A stretch of 64,000 nt of DNA from Rahnella aceris (GCF_011684115.1 NZ_JAADJV010000005.1:124001-188000), one strand, 5' to 3'. Shown: positions 27,236 to 41,706, counted from the stretch's first letter. Notes: generated by a model not told the origin, from the letters alone. Numbers and translations: made by a program.

Positions 27236-27363
27236 ATTTTTCCAAACTCTTTCGGGTTGCCGGAAGGCGGCAAGCGTCCAAGTCCCCGGGAGCGTAGACA
27301 ACTACGTGACCGGGGCGAGGACGCGCAGCCAACGCATCGGCAGCGCGAAGGAGGAAGGAAAAA
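27236..27363. repeat. ERIC (IRU) element between lamB and malM
   Basis: About 128 bases with the size and internal order of enterobacterial repetitive intergenic consensus elements. The centre is a near-perfect palindrome with arms GTCC, CCCCGG, CGTAG and CTACG, CCGGGG, GGAC. The right half contains CTACGTGACCGGGGCGAGG, close to the ERIC2 primer sequence, and GCAGCCAACGCA. The ends are imperfect inverted repeats (TTTTTCC...CTCTTTCG against its complement). It abuts the lamB stop codon and would be transcribed into the mRNA as a long hairpin. Confidence 0.87.
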
Positions 27364-27364
27364 A

Positions 27365-29799
<2,435 letters not shown>

Positions 29800-29896
29800 C
29801 CTGAACTCCTGTACTTGCTGCCAGCGAGAAAACTCAATGCAACGAAGAGTGAAGGATTAGCCGGTAACCGTAATCATCCGTAACAAAGTTTTTCAT

Positions 29897-30076
29897 GGGG
29901 GAGGAGCAGGGAGGATGACGATTCACCGCAACCGGATGAAAGTTCACAGCAAAAATCAAATTCGTGATCTGAATGGCAAAAAACGAACCATATTTTTGAG
30001 TGATGAACCACATAACGCCTGAGAGTGTCGGTGGGATCACATTCTGAGAGGTGGGGGCGTAGAGGGGGGGATGATG
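29897..30076. promoter_or_regulatory. malK/malE divergent control region with MalT-box and CRP-like motifs
   Basis: Several copies of the MalT-box core lie on the plus strand: GGGGGAGGAG at 29897-29906, GGGAGGATGA at 29909-29918, and GGGGGATGATGA ending at 30077. TGTCG-N6-TCACA at 30026-30041 matches nine of ten CRP half-site bases. The layout (MalT boxes near both promoters, CRP between) is that of the E. coli malEp/malKp region. I read the motifs by eye and did not fix transcription starts. Confidence 0.7.
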
Positions 30077-30165
30077 AAGCTGTGACAGGTTAAATCCACA
30101 CTGGCGTCGTACCCTGTCTTTTCCGTCTCAGACGATAAAAAAACCGACTACAAAAGGATTGGATT

Positions 30166-31365
30166 ATGACCCTCAGCATTAAAAAGATTGTTAAACACAC
30201 ACTGGCACTCTCGGCGCTGGCTACGCTGGTGTTGTCATCTTCCGCGTTCGCCAAAATAGAAGAAGGAAAGCTGGTCATCTGGATCAACGGTGACAAGGGC
30301 TATAACGGCCTGGCGGAAGTCGGTAAGAAATTTGAAAAAGACACCGGCATTAAAGTCACGGTAGAACATCCGGACAAGCTGGAAGAAAAATACCCGCAAG
30401 TGGCAGCCACAGGCGGCGGCCCTGACATCATCTTCTGGGCGCATGACCGTTTTGGCGGCTACGCACAATCCGGTCTGCTGGCTGAAATCAGCCCGGACCA
30501 GACCTTCAAAGACAAACTGTTCCCGTTCACCTGGGATGCGGTCACCTTCAACGGCAAGCTGATCGGCTATCCGGTCGCGGTTGAAGCGCTGTCACTGATT
30601 TACAATAAAGACATCATTAAAGAAGCGCCAAAAACCTGGGAAGAAATCCCGGCGCTGGACAAAGAGCTGCGCGCCACAGGCAAGAGCGCCATCATGTGGA
30701 ACCTGCAGGAACCGTACTTCACCTGGCCAATCATCGCCGCTGACGGCGGTTATGCGTTCAAGTATGAAAACGGCAAATACAACATCAAAGACACCGGCGT
30801 GAATAACGCAGGTTCACAGGCTGGCCTGCAATTCATCATCGATCTGGTGAAAAACAAACACATCAACGCCGACACCGATTACTCCATCGCTGAAGCCGCC
30901 TTTAACAAAGGCCAGACCGCAATGACTATCGACGGTCCGTGGGCGTGGTCAAACCTCGACAAGAGCAAAATCAACTACGGCGTGACGTTGCTGCCAACGT
31001 TCCACGGCAAGCCGTCTAAACCGTTCGTCGGCGTGCTGACAGCCGGTATCAACGCCGCCAGCCCGAACAAAGAGCTGGCGAAAGAGTTCCTGGAAAACTA
31101 CCTGATCACCGACGACGGTCTGGCCGTCGTGAATAAGGACAAACCGCTGGGTGCCGTGGCGCTGAAGTCTTATCAGGAGAAACTGGAAAAAGACCCGCGC
31201 ATTGCTGCCACCATGGCGAACTCGAAGAACGGTGAAATCATGCCAAACATCCCGCAGATGAGCGCCTTCTGGTACGCAGAACGCAGCGCCATCATCAACG
31301 CGGTGAATGGCCGTCAGACCGTTCCGCAAGCACTGAAAGATGTAGAAACCCGCATTACCAAGTAA
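30166..31365 (+). CDS. malE: Maltose/maltodextrin-binding periplasmic protein MalE
   Basis: 399 residues. Signal peptide [20 protein letters not shown]... ends in SSAFA before [20 protein letters not shown], the classical mature start. Sugar-binding aromatics and charged residues (for example [32 protein letters not shown]) are retained. It delivers maltodextrins to MalFGK2. It is the first gene of malEFG. Confidence 0.98.
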   Translation: MTLSIKKIVKHTLALSALATLVLSSSAFAKIEEGKLVIWINGDKGYNGLAEVGKKFEKDTGIKVTVEHPDKLEEKYPQVAATGGGPDIIFWAHDRFGGYAQSGLLAEISPDQTFKDKLFPFTWDAVTFNGKLIGYPVAVEALSLIYNKDIIKEAPKTWEEIPALDKELRATGKSAIMWNLQEPYFTWPIIAADGGYAFKYENGKYNIKDTGVNNAGSQAGLQFIIDLVKNKHINADTDYSIAEAAFNKGQTAMTIDGPWAWSNLDKSKINYGVTLLPTFHGKPSKPFVGVLTAGINAASPNKELAKEFLENYLITDDGLAVVNKDKPLGAVALKSYQEKLEKDPRIAATMANSKNGEIMPNIPQMSAFWYAERSAIINAVNGRQTVPQALKDVETRITK

Positions 31366-31389
31366 TGCCTGCGTTTTAGCTCAATGAAC

Positions 31390-31415
31390 GGTACGGAGCC
31401 AACCTGCTCCGTACC
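31390..31415 (+). repeat. Perfect hairpin between malE and malF
   Basis: GGTACGGAGC, loop CAACCT, GCTCCGTACC is a 10-bp perfect stem with no T run after it. It is in the position where E. coli has REP elements that protect malE mRNA. It probably raises MalE relative to MalF by blocking 3' decay or partially terminating transcription. Confidence 0.8.
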
Positions 31416-31436
31416 GCCACTACAAGGATTGTCCCT

Positions 31437-32981
31437 ATGCCAGTAGCCAAAAAAAGGCCGTTCAGCAATGCGCTTAAGTGGCTGATCATCGCCCTGCTCG
31501 CCTGCTTTACCGGTTATCTGATCGTGCTGATGTATGCGCAGGGTGAATACCTCTTTGCCGTTCTAACCCTGATCCTATCCGGTGTCGGCTTATACATTTA
31601 TGGCAACCGCCGCGCGTATTCGTGGCGCTACGTGTACCCCGGTCTGGCCGGGATGTCGTTATTTGTGTTGTTTCCGCTGATCTGCACCATCGCGATTGCC
31701 TTCACTAACTACAGCAGCACCAACCAGCTGACCTTTGAACGTGCGCAGTCCGTTCTCATGGGACGTGAATTCCAGGGCGGCAAGGTGCTGAATTTCGCAC
31801 TCTTCCCTGCGGGCGATAGATGGCAACTGGCACTGACGTCGGCGGATAACAGCGAGACGCTGGTTTCCCCGCCTTTTGCTTTCAACGCTTCCGCGCCGCA
31901 AACGCTGGACATGCTGCCGCAAACCGCGCCATCGGCTGAAAAAGCCGGGTTGCGGGTAGTGACACAAAACCGTCTGGCCCTCGGTCAGATCTCAGCGAAA
32001 TTACCCGACGGCGAAACGCTGCGCATGAGTTCCCTGCGCCAGTTCTCCGGCACTCAGCCGCTGTACAAACTCGGTGAAGATAAGAAGCAGCTGACCAATG
32101 TGCAAACCGGCACGATTTACCGCCCGAACATGGACACCGGCTTCTATCAGGCAGTGAACGCTCAGGGCGAATGGCAGGCAGAAAAACTCAGCCCCGGCTT
32201 TACCGTCGGCATCGGCTGGGGCAACTTCCTTCGCGTGTTACATGACGAAGGGATCCAGAAACCGTTCCTGTCGATTTTCGTCTGGACCGTTGTATTCGCC
32301 CTGCTGACCGTGGTGCTCACCGTGGCTGTCGGTATGGTGCTGGCCTGCGTGGTCCAGTGGGAAGAACTGAAAGGGAAAGCGGCGTACCGCATCCTGCTGA
32401 TCCTGCCCTACGCCGTGCCTGCGTTTATTTCGATTCTTATTTTCAAAGGGTTATTCAACCAGAGTTTTGGTGAGATCAACCTGATGCTCAGCGCGCTGTT
32501 TGGCATCAAACCGGCGTGGTTCAGCGATCCATGGACGGCCAAAAGCATGATCATCATCGTCAACACCTGGCTCGGTTATCCGTACATGATGATCCTGTGC
32601 ATGGGCCTGCTGAAAGCGATCCCGGACGATCTTTACGAAGCATCCGCTATGGACGGCGCGACGCCGATGCAGAACTTCTTCCGCATCACGCTGCCGCTTT
32701 TGATCAAACCGCTGACGCCACTGATGATCGCCAGCTTCGCGTTTAACTTTAATAACTTCGTGCTGATCCAGTTGCTGACCAACGGCGGGCCGGACATGCT
32801 CGGCACCACCACGCCAGCGGGTCATACCGATTTGCTGGTCAGCTACACCTATCGCATCGCCTTTGAAGGCGGCGGCGGGCAGGACTTCGGGCTGGCGGCA
32901 GCGATTGCCACGCTAATCTTCCTGCTGGTGGGAGCGCTGGCTGTCGTGAACCTGAAAGCATCACGTATGAAATTCGACTGA
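31437..32981 (+). CDS. malF: Maltose ABC transporter permease MalF
   Basis: 514 residues with eight membrane spans and the large periplasmic P2 loop after span three (about residues 95-275) that contacts MalE. The EAA coupling motif ([23 protein letters not shown]) near the C-terminus docks on MalK. The ATG at 31437 has AAGGA upstream. malG follows after 13 bases. Confidence 0.97.
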   Translation: MPVAKKRPFSNALKWLIIALLACFTGYLIVLMYAQGEYLFAVLTLILSGVGLYIYGNRRAYSWRYVYPGLAGMSLFVLFPLICTIAIAFTNYSSTNQLTFERAQSVLMGREFQGGKVLNFALFPAGDRWQLALTSADNSETLVSPPFAFNASAPQTLDMLPQTAPSAEKAGLRVVTQNRLALGQISAKLPDGETLRMSSLRQFSGTQPLYKLGEDKKQLTNVQTGTIYRPNMDTGFYQAVNAQGEWQAEKLSPGFTVGIGWGNFLRVLHDEGIQKPFLSIFVWTVVFALLTVVLTVAVGMVLACVVQWEELKGKAAYRILLILPYAVPAFISILIFKGLFNQSFGEINLMLSALFGIKPAWFSDPWTAKSMIIIVNTWLGYPYMMILCMGLLKAIPDDLYEASAMDGATPMQNFFRITLPLLIKPLTPLMIASFAFNFNNFVLIQLLTNGGPDMLGTTTPAGHTDLLVSYTYRIAFEGGGGQDFGLAAAIATLIFLLVGALAVVNLKASRMKFD

Positions 32982-32994
32982 GGAGAAACAAACA

Positions 32995-33885
32995 ATGCCT
33001 ATGGTTAAACCGAAGTCGCAGAAAGTCAGATTGCTGGTCACACACCTGCTGTTGCTGTGCTTTCTGGCGCTGATCCTGTTCCCGTTGCTGATGGTGTTCG
33101 CCATCTCGCTGCGTCCGGGTAACTTCGCCACCGGCAGCCTGATCCCGGATCAGGTCTCGTGGGATCACTGGAAACTGGCGCTCGGCATTGCCGTCAACAA
33201 CAGCGACGGCAGCGTTACGCCACCGCCGTTCCCGGTGATGCTGTGGCTGTGGAATTCGATCAAGATCGCCGTGATCACCGCCGTCGGCATCGTCGCGCTT
33301 TCCACCACCTGCGCCTATGCCTTTGCCCGCATGAAATTCCGCGGTAAAAGTTCGCTGCTTAAAGGGATGCTGATTTTTCAGATGTTCCCGGCGGTGCTGT
33401 CGCTGGTGGCGCTATACGCCCTGTTCGACCGTCTCGGCATGTACGTGCCCTTCCTCGGGCTGAACACCCACGGCGGCGTGATTTTCGCCTATATGGGCGG
33501 CATCGCCCTGCACGTCTGGACGATCAAAGGCTATTTCGAAACCATCGACGGTTCGCTGGAAGAAGCCGCTGCGCTGGACGGCGCCAGCCCGTGGCAGGCA
33601 TTCCGTCTGGTTCTGCTGCCGCTGTCTGTGCCAATTCTGGCAGTGGTGTTCATTCTGTCGTTCATTGCGGCCATCACCGAAGTGCCGGTGGCGTCGTTAC
33701 TGCTGCGTGACGTCAACAGCTACACCCTGGCGGTCGGTATGCAGCAATATCTGAACCCGCAAAATTACCTGTGGGGTGATTTCGCGGCGGCAGCCATATT
33801 GTCGGCTATCCCGATTACGGCGGTGTTCCTGATTGCTCAACGCTGGCTGGTCGGCGGCTTAACGGCAGGCGGTGTGAAAGGTTAA
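32995..33885 (+). CDS. malG: Maltose ABC transporter permease MalG
   Basis: 296 residues, [21 protein letters not shown], six spans. The EAA motif is [23 protein letters not shown]. The C-terminus GGVKG projects toward the sugar site in MalF-MalG. AGGAG overlaps the malF stop and serves as ribosome binding site. A terminator follows at 33934-33961. Confidence 0.97.
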   Translation: MPMVKPKSQKVRLLVTHLLLLCFLALILFPLLMVFAISLRPGNFATGSLIPDQVSWDHWKLALGIAVNNSDGSVTPPPFPVMLWLWNSIKIAVITAVGIVALSTTCAYAFARMKFRGKSSLLKGMLIFQMFPAVLSLVALYALFDRLGMYVPFLGLNTHGGVIFAYMGGIALHVWTIKGYFETIDGSLEEAAALDGASPWQAFRLVLLPLSVPILAVVFILSFIAAITEVPVASLLLRDVNSYTLAVGMQQYLNPQNYLWGDFAAAAILSAIPITAVFLIAQRWLVGGLTAGGVKG

Positions 33886-33933
33886 CTGTAAGGCTAATGC
33901 GCTTTGTAATACTTGATCAATTCCCTGTGTCTT

Positions 33934-33961
33934 GGGCGGCTGAATAAGCCGCCTTTTTTTA
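33934..33961 (+). terminator. Terminator after malEFG
   Basis: GGCGGC, loop TGAATAA, GCCGCC and seven or more T's. Confidence 0.9.
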
Positions 33962-34101
33962 TGCAATGGAGGGATCGGGAATAACCAAATAGTCGGTGCA
34001 AAGGTATCAGCGAGCTCACAAGAGGCAATGGACTGTATAGCGATCACCAGACCACCTTAGGATTCATATACAGGCCATCCGATCCCAACGGTTGCCCATA
34101 A

Positions 34102-34136
34102 AAAAGGGGTCCTGCCCTAAGGCAGAACCCCTTTTC
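34102..34136. terminator. Terminator after malQ (bidirectional)
   Basis: AAAAGGGGTCCTGCC / GGCAGAACCCCTTTT with a small loop, with A's and T's on the two sides. It follows the malQ stop on the minus strand. Confidence 0.85.
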
Positions 34137-34154
34137 ACTTCCTTCCTTTCAGCT

Positions 34155-36245
34155 TCAGCTCACCGATACTTTCCGGCGGCGTTTATCGAGGTCTTTAATC
34201 AGCTTATTCACCTGCTCGTCGGCAAACATCTCTTCGAGCGTATGGGAGAGCTTACGGCGCCAGTTCGGATATTCATCGCTGGTACCGGGCACGTTAACCG
34301 GTGCGCCCATGTCCAGCCAGTCTTCCGGTTGCAGGCCGAGCAAGGCACAGGCACTGTCAGCAACGTAACGTTGCAGACCACGGTTGAGTATTGGCGTCAT
34401 TTCCATCAGTGCGGCTTTATGCCCGGTTTTCTTCGGGATGCAGCCGTAATGATGCAGACCATCAAGCAACCCCTGACGTGCGCGGGCGCGGTCGGCGTAC
34501 AGCTCCTGTAAAACAGCCTCGTCGCGGTACAAACCGAGGGATTTTCCCAGCGCCAGATCGTCGCTTTGCCAGTAGCCGCGCAGCGTCGGCAGGTCGTGCG
34601 TAGTAATCGTGGCCATCGCCTGAACCGGATAGGACTGCGGCGCGCGGAAGTTGTTTTCCTCGTCGCGCTCGAAATACAGCACTTTGTAGGAATACACGCC
34701 GCTTTCGCGCAGTTTGCTGACGATCTCGACCGGTACGGTGCCCAGATCTTCGCCGATCACCATGCAACGGTGACGCTGGCTTTCCAGGGCTAAAATGGCC
34801 AGCAGATCATCCACCGGATATTGCACGTACGCACCTTTATCCGCCGTTTCACCCGCCGGGATCCACCACAGGCGCAGTAACGCCATCACATGATCGATGC
34901 GCAACGCGCCGCAACTCGTCATGTTGGAACGCAGAAGATCGATAAAAGGCTGATAGCCGCGCCTCACCATCACATGCGGATCCATCGGGCGCAGATCCCA
35001 GTTCTGACCGAGCGGGCCGAGAATATCCGGCGGTGCACCCACTGAAGCTTTCAGGCAATACAGTTCGCCGTCGCCCCAGGTTTCGGATCCGCCTGCCACC
35101 ACGCCGACCGCCAGATCACGGTAAAGCCCCATCGGCATCTCGTGCCGCTGGCTGGTGTGATAGCACTGCGTAAACTGGGTTTCCGCCAGCCATTGCAGCC
35201 ACAGATAAAACTCCACATCCTGCGCATGTTGTTCGCAGAACGCCCGCACGGCCGGGCCACGGGCATCATGATATTTTTCAGGCCAGCGGTTCCAGCCAAG
35301 TGCCACATCACTTTCTTTCGCCAGATGCTCGTAAAGCGCATCAAACGCAGCCTGCAGATACAGGCTTTCACCGCCCTGTTTGACGAAGTTGCGCAGGGAT
35401 TTCACCTGCGGATCCTGCGCCTTACGTCCCTGAAAATGCGCGTAAGCCAGCCGTAATCCTTCTAATTTCAGCGGCATAACGCTGGCGTAATCCACCCAGT
35501 CATTGGCGCGCACCGCCTGCAAACGTTGCTGCGTCAGCGGCTGATGCCACCACTGTTGCGCCGCATCGCTCTGCCGGAAATCATCTACCGCGCCGACGTC
35601 GATATAAATCACGTTTAGCCAGCGGCGGGATGACGGACTGTAAGGGCTGGCGGCCACCGGATTCGCCGGATACAGCGCGTGGATCGGATTGAGCCCGACA
35701 AACGCGCCGCCGCGTTCGGCGACGTTTTTCAGCATCAGATTGAGATCGCCAAAATCACCGATGCCCCAGTTATTTTCCGAGCGCAATGTATAAAGCTGCA
35801 CGCAGGCGCCCCACAGTTTTTTACCGGCCAGCAGCGCATCCGGTTCGTAACAGCGTTTCGGCGCGACAATGACCCGACACTCCCACTGTTGCGCGTCCTG
35901 CGTCAACGTCAGCTGGTGATAACCGGCAGGAATTTTACCCGGGAGTGCCAGCGTCATTTTGCCGCTGATCCGCCCCTTTTGGGTCACGCCGCTTTCCAGT
36001 TTCAGAGTCCAGGCATATTCGCCTTCACCGCCGACCGGCAATGCCAGACGGCTGCCGGTGACAAACACTTTGACCGACGGCACCGGCGTGGCAACCGGGC
36101 GGCGGCTGCCCGCCACCCAGCCCATCGCCGATAACAGTTCACGCTTGGTCTCGGAAGCGATTGCCTGTTGTTTGCCGTGCGCATTAATAAAACCAGAAGC
36201 AATCCCCGCCTCCCTGGCGGCCTGCTCCAGTGCTTTGTTCTCCAT
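34155..36245 (-). CDS. malQ: 4-alpha-glucanotransferase (amylomaltase) MalQ
   Basis: 696 residues, glycoside hydrolase family 77. Active-site regions: LRIDHVMALLRLWWIP with the nucleophile Asp, VIGEDLGTVP with the acid/base Glu, and ATITTHDLPTLRGYW with the third carboxylate. It transfers dextrinyl groups between maltodextrins, releasing glucose, in the cytoplasm. It starts 9 bases after the malP stop, in one malPQ unit. Confidence 0.97.
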   Translation of the reverse strand: MENKALEQAAREAGIASGFINAHGKQQAIASETKRELLSAMGWVAGSRRPVATPVPSVKVFVTGSRLALPVGGEGEYAWTLKLESGVTQKGRISGKMTLALPGKIPAGYHQLTLTQDAQQWECRVIVAPKRCYEPDALLAGKKLWGACVQLYTLRSENNWGIGDFGDLNLMLKNVAERGGAFVGLNPIHALYPANPVAASPYSPSSRRWLNVIYIDVGAVDDFRQSDAAQQWWHQPLTQQRLQAVRANDWVDYASVMPLKLEGLRLAYAHFQGRKAQDPQVKSLRNFVKQGGESLYLQAAFDALYEHLAKESDVALGWNRWPEKYHDARGPAVRAFCEQHAQDVEFYLWLQWLAETQFTQCYHTSQRHEMPMGLYRDLAVGVVAGGSETWGDGELYCLKASVGAPPDILGPLGQNWDLRPMDPHVMVRRGYQPFIDLLRSNMTSCGALRIDHVMALLRLWWIPAGETADKGAYVQYPVDDLLAILALESQRHRCMVIGEDLGTVPVEIVSKLRESGVYSYKVLYFERDEENNFRAPQSYPVQAMATITTHDLPTLRGYWQSDDLALGKSLGLYRDEAVLQELYADRARARQGLLDGLHHYGCIPKKTGHKAALMEMTPILNRGLQRYVADSACALLGLQPEDWLDMGAPVNVPGTSDEYPNWRRKLSHTLEEMFADEQVNKLIKDLDKRRRKVSVS

Positions 36246-36254
36246 GCGGGCTCC

Positions 36255-38657
36255 TTATCGCTTCGCCTGCCAGATCCGTTGCTGATAATCGCGGATCGAG
36301 CGGTCGGAACTGAACATCCCTACGCGGGCCGTGTTGAGGATAGTTTTACGGGTCCACTCGTCCTGGTCGCGATACAACGCGTCGACTTTTTGCTGTGCCG
36401 CGCAGTAATCGGCAAAGTCAGCCAGCACCAGATATGGGTCGCCGCCGCCAAGCAAACTGTCGAGCATCAGGCTGAAGGCCTGTTTGTCGCCATTGCTGAA
36501 GAAGCCGTTTTCCAGTTCTTTGAGGATCTTATCCAGGTGCTTGTCTTTCTTGCGAATTTTAAGCGGATCGTAGCCCTTCGCCTGCAAGGCTTTGACCTGA
36601 TCGACGGTGTTACCAAAGATGAAGATATTGTCTTCCCCGACCTCTTCAGCAATCTCAACGTTCGCGCCGTCGAGTGTGCCGACGGTCAGCGCGCCGTTCA
36701 GTGCCAGTTTCATGTTGCCGGTGCCGGAAGCTTCTTTACCAGCGGTAGAAATTTGCTCGGAAACATCAGCCGCCGGGATCATCAGTTCAGCCACGGACAC
36801 GCGGTAATCCGGAATAAACACCACTTTGATGCGGTCACGCACCAGCGGATCGTTATTCACTTTTTCCGCGACTTTGTTGATGGCATAGATGATGTTTTTC
36901 GCCAGGTAATAACCCGGTGCCGCTTTCGCGCCGAACAGGAACACACGCGGCACCATGTCCATTTCCGGGTTATCACGCAACTGACGGTACAACGACAAAA
37001 TGTGCAGCAGATTCAGATGCTGGCGTTTGTATTCATGCAGACGTTTGATCTGTACGTCGAAAATGGCATCAGGGTTGAGGGTCAGCCCCATCACCTGTTT
37101 CACGTAATGCGCCAGTTTGATTTTGTTCTCACGCTTAATGGCCTGATAACGCTGACGGAATTTTTTATTATCCGCAGAACTTTCCAGCCCTTTCAGCGCG
37201 TCCAGGTCATTCACCCATTCGGTTTTCAGGGTGTCATCAATCAGCGATGACAGCGCCGGGTTACACTGTTTCAGCCAGCGGCGCGGTGTGATGCCGTTGG
37301 TCACGTTGTGGAATTTATTCGGCCATAACAGGTGATATTCCGGGAACAGGTCTTTGACCACCAGTTCGGAATGCAACGCCGCCACGCCGTTCACCGCAAA
37401 ACCACTGACCACGCACAGATTTGCCATCCGCACTTGTTTGTTCTGATGGACAGACAGTTTTTCCCAGACAGCTTTGTCACCCGGCCACTGTTTTTCGACC
37501 ACTTTTTTGAAGCGGGCGTTGATGGCTTTGATCAGCGAGAAATGGCGCGGCAGCAGGCTGCGCACCAGTTTTTCATCCCAGCACTCCAGCGCTTCCGGCA
37601 TCAGCGTGTGGTTGGTGTACGCGAACGTCTGGCGGGTGATCGCCCAGGCGGCGTCCCATTCAAGCTGGTGTTCGTCGAGCAAAATACGCAACAGCTCAGG
37701 AATGGCAATGGTCGGGTGCGTGTCATTGAGCTGGATGACTTCAAATTTCGGTAAATCCTCAATTTTACGGCCAAGGAAGTGATGGCGGCGCAGGATATCG
37801 GCCACCGAGCAGGCGCACTGGAAATACTGCTGCATCAGGCGCAGGCGTTTACCGGCGTCGTGATTGTCATTCGGATACAGCACTTTGGTGAGTTTTGCCG
37901 CATCAATGCCTTTTTGCTCGGCTTTAAGAAATTCACCGTCATTGAACAGCGTCAGATCGAACGGATGCACGTCAGTGGCCTGCCACAGACGCAGCGGCTG
38001 GGTAACGCCATTTTTGTACCCGACCACCGGCAGATCCCAGGCTTCACCGCGCAGGGTAAACGCCGGATGCCACTGTTCAGCGCCCTTTTCGTTTTTTGTC
38101 AGTTTGCCACCAAACGCCACATCGACGGACAGTGAGCTGTTGTGGCTGAACCACGGATAGCATTCGCGATGCCAGTTATCCGGCGCTTCCTGTTGTTTGC
38201 CTTCGCTGAACGACTGGCGGAAAAGACCGTACTGATAGTTCAGACCGTAGCCGGTGGCCGGTTGCCCGACGGTCGCCATGGAATCGAGGAAACAGGCAGC
38301 CAGACGGCCTAATCCGCCATTGCCCAGCGCCGGATCGGTTTCCTGCTCCAGTACGTCGGCCAGCTCGACACCCTGCTCTTTCAGCGCCTGACTGACCGTG
38401 TCGTACCAGCCGAGATTGATCAGATTATTCGCGGTCAGGCGCCCGATCAGGAATTCCATCGAAATATAGTTAACGTGCCGTTGCGGCTGTTTCGCCGCCG
38501 CCGGTGCCGGTTGCGCGCTCAGTTGTTCAGATAATGCGGCACTGGTGGCCTGCCACCACTGGTGCGGTGTCATATCCTGTGCCTGCTGCAAACCGAACCC
38601 TTGCCACTGGCGTTTCAGCGCGGCTAAAAACTGCGTCTTATCTAAAGTCACCTGCAT
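36255..38657 (-). CDS. malP: Maltodextrin phosphorylase MalP
   Basis: 800 residues, glycogen phosphorylase family. The ATG at 38657 follows AGAGG; the GTG one codon before is an alternative. The pyridoxal-phosphate Lys lies in [17 protein letters not shown]. The substrate loops [15 protein letters not shown] and [11 protein letters not shown] are conserved. It releases glucose-1-phosphate from maltodextrins. It is divergent from malT and controlled by MalT-box-like elements upstream. Confidence 0.97.
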   Translation of the reverse strand: MQVTLDKTQFLAALKRQWQGFGLQQAQDMTPHQWWQATSAALSEQLSAQPAPAAAKQPQRHVNYISMEFLIGRLTANNLINLGWYDTVSQALKEQGVELADVLEQETDPALGNGGLGRLAACFLDSMATVGQPATGYGLNYQYGLFRQSFSEGKQQEAPDNWHRECYPWFSHNSSLSVDVAFGGKLTKNEKGAEQWHPAFTLRGEAWDLPVVGYKNGVTQPLRLWQATDVHPFDLTLFNDGEFLKAEQKGIDAAKLTKVLYPNDNHDAGKRLRLMQQYFQCACSVADILRRHHFLGRKIEDLPKFEVIQLNDTHPTIAIPELLRILLDEHQLEWDAAWAITRQTFAYTNHTLMPEALECWDEKLVRSLLPRHFSLIKAINARFKKVVEKQWPGDKAVWEKLSVHQNKQVRMANLCVVSGFAVNGVAALHSELVVKDLFPEYHLLWPNKFHNVTNGITPRRWLKQCNPALSSLIDDTLKTEWVNDLDALKGLESSADNKKFRQRYQAIKRENKIKLAHYVKQVMGLTLNPDAIFDVQIKRLHEYKRQHLNLLHILSLYRQLRDNPEMDMVPRVFLFGAKAAPGYYLAKNIIYAINKVAEKVNNDPLVRDRIKVVFIPDYRVSVAELMIPAADVSEQISTAGKEASGTGNMKLALNGALTVGTLDGANVEIAEEVGEDNIFIFGNTVDQVKALQAKGYDPLKIRKKDKHLDKILKELENGFFSNGDKQAFSLMLDSLLGGGDPYLVLADFADYCAAQQKVDALYRDQDEWTRKTILNTARVGMFSSDRSIRDYQQRIWQAKR

Positions 38658-38979
38658 CACATGCCTCTTTATCCGGAAATTTGTAGGGAAAGTCTGGTGT
38701 TGATTATCACTATGCTGACGCGTATGTCGGTGAGCGGCATCCTCCCGTAAAAGATTAGGCAGGGAGGAGAAACGGGGCGTAGCCGGAGGAGACGGAGGTT
38801 CAGGGCAGATGCCTGAAAATTTGTATTAAGAAGTGTGATGCAGAGCAACTTAACGGCATGTAAAAACGTAACATTCTTGCAATCAATGTTTCAAAGGAGG
38901 ACTTTAGAAAAAGTGATTAATTACACGCTGTGAAATAAATAACGTCCCCTCTGTCCTTCTGTCAAAAGAATCGAAAAAA
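38658..38979. promoter_or_regulatory. malP/malT divergent control region
   Basis: 322 bases. MalT-box-like cores occur at 38737-38746 (minus strand GGGAGGATGC) and on the plus strand at 38762-38770 (GGGAGGAGA) and 38785-38792. Two partial CRP half-sites (TGTGATGCAG near 38834, CTGTGAAATA near 38928) lie nearer malT. An isolated AAAGGAGGA (38893-38901) has no convincing gene after it. Confidence 0.5.
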
Positions 38980-41706
38980 ATGCTGATCCCTTCAAAATTG
39001 AGCCGCCCGGTGCGGCAGCAAAATACAGTGGTTCGGGAACGTCTGCTGACGAAGCTCTCGACTGCGCCAAATTATCGTCTGACCCTGGTCGCCAGTCCGG
39101 CGGGTTATGGGAAAACGACGCTGGTGGCGCACTGGGCTGCAGGTAAAAGCGATCTGGGCTGGTATTCTCTTGATGAAAGCGACAATCAGCCGGAGCGCTT
39201 TGCCAGCTATCTGATTGCTGCTGTGCAGCAGGCCTGCGGCGGGCATTGCATCAAAAGCGAAGCGCTGAGTCTCAAGCATCAGTACGCCAGTTTACCTGCG
39301 CTGTTTGCCCAGCTTTTTGTGGAGCTTTCCGACTGGCACAGCCCGCTGCTGCTGGTGATCGACGATTACCATCTGATTTCCAATGACGCCATTCATGAAG
39401 GGATGCGTTTTTTCCTGCGCCATCAGCCGGAAAACCTGTCACTGGTGGTGCTTTCACGCACCCTGCCACCGCTGGGCATCGCCAATATGCGTGTGCGGGA
39501 TCAACTGCTGGAACTCAACGCCTCGCATCTGGCCTTTACGCATCCGGAAACACAGCAATTTTTCGACAACCGGCTGAAAGACCCGATTGATCAGGCAGAC
39601 AGCAGCCGGCTGTGCGACGAAGTCGCGGGCTGGGCCACCGCCTTGCAACTAATTGCGTTATCGGCGCGGCAGTCTTCTCACCCTTCACAGCATTCGACGC
39701 AGCAGTCCGCACGCAAACTGGCCGGGCTGAATGCCAGCCATCTTTCTGAATATCTGGTGGATGAAGTGCTGGATCGCGTTGATGCCCCGACGCGTGATTT
39801 TCTCCTGCGCTGCTCGCTGTTGCGCTCAATGAACGATGCGCTGATTGTGCGCCTGACCGGCAGCGAAAATGGTCAGCAACGGCTGGAAGAACTGGAACGT
39901 CAGGGATTATTCATCAACCGTATGGATGACAGCGGCGAATGGTTTAACTTCCACCCGCTGTTTGCCACATTCCTGCGTCAGCGTTGTCAGTGGGAACTGG
40001 CATCTGAGCTGCCTGCCATTCACCGCGCTGCCGCCGAAGGCTGGCTGGCACAAGGTTTTCCGGCCGAAGCCATTCATCATGCGCTGGGTGCCGAAGACAC
40101 CAATCTGCTGCGCGATATTCTGCTGCAACATGCCTGGGCCCTGTTTAATCAAAGCGAGCTGGCGTTGCTGGAAGAATGTCTTGCCGCTCTGCCTTATGAC
40201 CGGCTGATTCAGAATCCTAAACTGGTGTTGTTGCAGGCATGGCTCGCACAAAGTCAGCACCGTTATGCTGAAGTCGAGGTGTTGCTGGCCCGCGCTGAAA
40301 GCGAAATGAAACAGCATAATATTGTGATGGAACAGGCACTGGCGGCCGAGTTTGATGCCCTGCGGGCACAGGTGGCTATCAACGACGGACGTCAGGATGA
40401 GGCGGAAAAACTGGCCACTGAGGCGCTGCGCTATCTGCCTTATGAAAGCTATTACAGCCGCATTGTGGCCACGTCCGTGACCGGTGAAATCCAGCACTGC
40501 AAAGGGGATCTCACCCGCGCACTGCCGCTGATGCAGCAGACCGAGCAAATCGCCCGCCGTTATGAAGCCTATCACTACGCCTTATGGGCGCTGCTGCAAC
40601 AGAGTGAAATTCTGATTGCTCAGGGCTTTTTGCAGGCCGCGTTTGAGATGCAGGATCGCGCTTTTGAACTGGTGCGCGAACAGCATCTTGAACAGTTGCC
40701 GATGCACGAATTTTTATTGCGTTTACGTTCCCAGCTGCTGTGGTCATGGTCGCGGCTCGATGATGCAGAAGAAGCTGCGCGTGAAGGGCTTAATGTGCTG
40801 AGCAATTTCCAGCCACAACAGCAGTTGCAATGCCTGGCAATGTTGGCGAAATGTTCGCTGGCACGCGGTCAGCTCGACAACGCCCATCACCATTTACAGC
40901 GCTGTGAAGCGTTGCTGAAAACCGGTCAGTATCACATTGACTGGCTGACCAATACCGATAAGCCGCGGGTGATTTACTGGCAGATGATTGGCGATAAAAA
41001 CGCTGCACGCCAGTGGCTGCAACAGGCGCGTAAACCGGACATGGCAGATAACCATTTCCAGCAAGGCCAGTGGCGAAATATTGCCCGCGTACAGATTTTG
41101 CTGGAACAGTTTGATGAAGCTGAAGTGGTGCTCGATGAACTGAATCAGAATGCCCGGCAGTTGCGCCTGACCAGCGATCTGAACCGCAATTTGCTGCTGA
41201 GTAACTTACTTTACTGGCAAACCGGGCGCAAAAGTGACGCCCAAAAAGCATTGATCGAAGCGCTGGCGCTGGCGAACCGTACCGGTTTTGTCAGTCATTT
41301 CGTCATCGAAGGGGAAATGATGGCGCAACAACTGCGCCAGTTGATCCAGCTTAATCTGCTACCGGAACTGGAACAGCGCCGCGCCCAGCAGATTTTGCGC
41401 GAAATTAACCAGCATCACCGTCACAAGTTTGCGCATTTCGACGAAGGCTTTGTGAACAAACTGCTGACCCATCCGCAAGTGCCGGAACTGATCCGTACCA
41501 GTCCGCTGACGCAGCGCGAGTGGCAGGTTCTGGGGCTGATTTACTCCGGCTACAGTAATGACCAGATTGCCGGTGAGCTGGACGTTGCATCAACGACCAT
41601 CAAAACCCATATCCGTAATCTGTATCAGAAGCTGGGGGTTGCGCACCGGCAGGAAGCGGTGCAGCAGGCTCAGCACCTGTTACAAGTGATGGGTTACGGC
41701 GCGTAA
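38980..41706 (+). CDS. malT: Maltose regulon transcriptional activator MalT
   Basis: 908 residues (E. coli 901). It is a STAND-class ATPase: Walker [13 protein letters not shown] near residue 38-50 and Walker [10 protein letters not shown]. The centre is a helical repeat (SUPR-type) sensor for maltotriose. The C-terminus is a LuxR helix-turn-helix: [23 protein letters not shown] followed by [17 protein letters not shown]. It activates malPQ, malEFG and malK-lamB-malM when bound to ATP and maltotriose. The ribosome binding site is poor, as in E. coli. Confidence 0.97.
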   Translation: MLIPSKLSRPVRQQNTVVRERLLTKLSTAPNYRLTLVASPAGYGKTTLVAHWAAGKSDLGWYSLDESDNQPERFASYLIAAVQQACGGHCIKSEALSLKHQYASLPALFAQLFVELSDWHSPLLLVIDDYHLISNDAIHEGMRFFLRHQPENLSLVVLSRTLPPLGIANMRVRDQLLELNASHLAFTHPETQQFFDNRLKDPIDQADSSRLCDEVAGWATALQLIALSARQSSHPSQHSTQQSARKLAGLNASHLSEYLVDEVLDRVDAPTRDFLLRCSLLRSMNDALIVRLTGSENGQQRLEELERQGLFINRMDDSGEWFNFHPLFATFLRQRCQWELASELPAIHRAAAEGWLAQGFPAEAIHHALGAEDTNLLRDILLQHAWALFNQSELALLEECLAALPYDRLIQNPKLVLLQAWLAQSQHRYAEVEVLLARAESEMKQHNIVMEQALAAEFDALRAQVAINDGRQDEAEKLATEALRYLPYESYYSRIVATSVTGEIQHCKGDLTRALPLMQQTEQIARRYEAYHYALWALLQQSEILIAQGFLQAAFEMQDRAFELVREQHLEQLPMHEFLLRLRSQLLWSWSRLDDAEEAAREGLNVLSNFQPQQQLQCLAMLAKCSLARGQLDNAHHHLQRCEALLKTGQYHIDWLTNTDKPRVIYWQMIGDKNAARQWLQQARKPDMADNHFQQGQWRNIARVQILLEQFDEAEVVLDELNQNARQLRLTSDLNRNLLLSNLLYWQTGRKSDAQKALIEALALANRTGFVSHFVIEGEMMAQQLRQLIQLNLLPELEQRRAQQILREINQHHRHKFAHFDEGFVNKLLTHPQVPELIRTSPLTQREWQVLGLIYSGYSNDQIAGELDVASTTIKTHIRNLYQKLGVAHRQEAVQQAQHLLQVMGYGA

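Noticed and set aside
36168-37250. 360-residue frame antisense to malP
   Set aside because: It is fully contained opposite the conserved malP and malQ genes and has no start signal.
38893-38932. Strong AAAGGAGGA followed by a six-codon GTG frame upstream of malT
   Set aside because: The spacing to the GTG is too long, the peptide (VINYTL) has no conserved feature, and nothing else supports a leader ORF.
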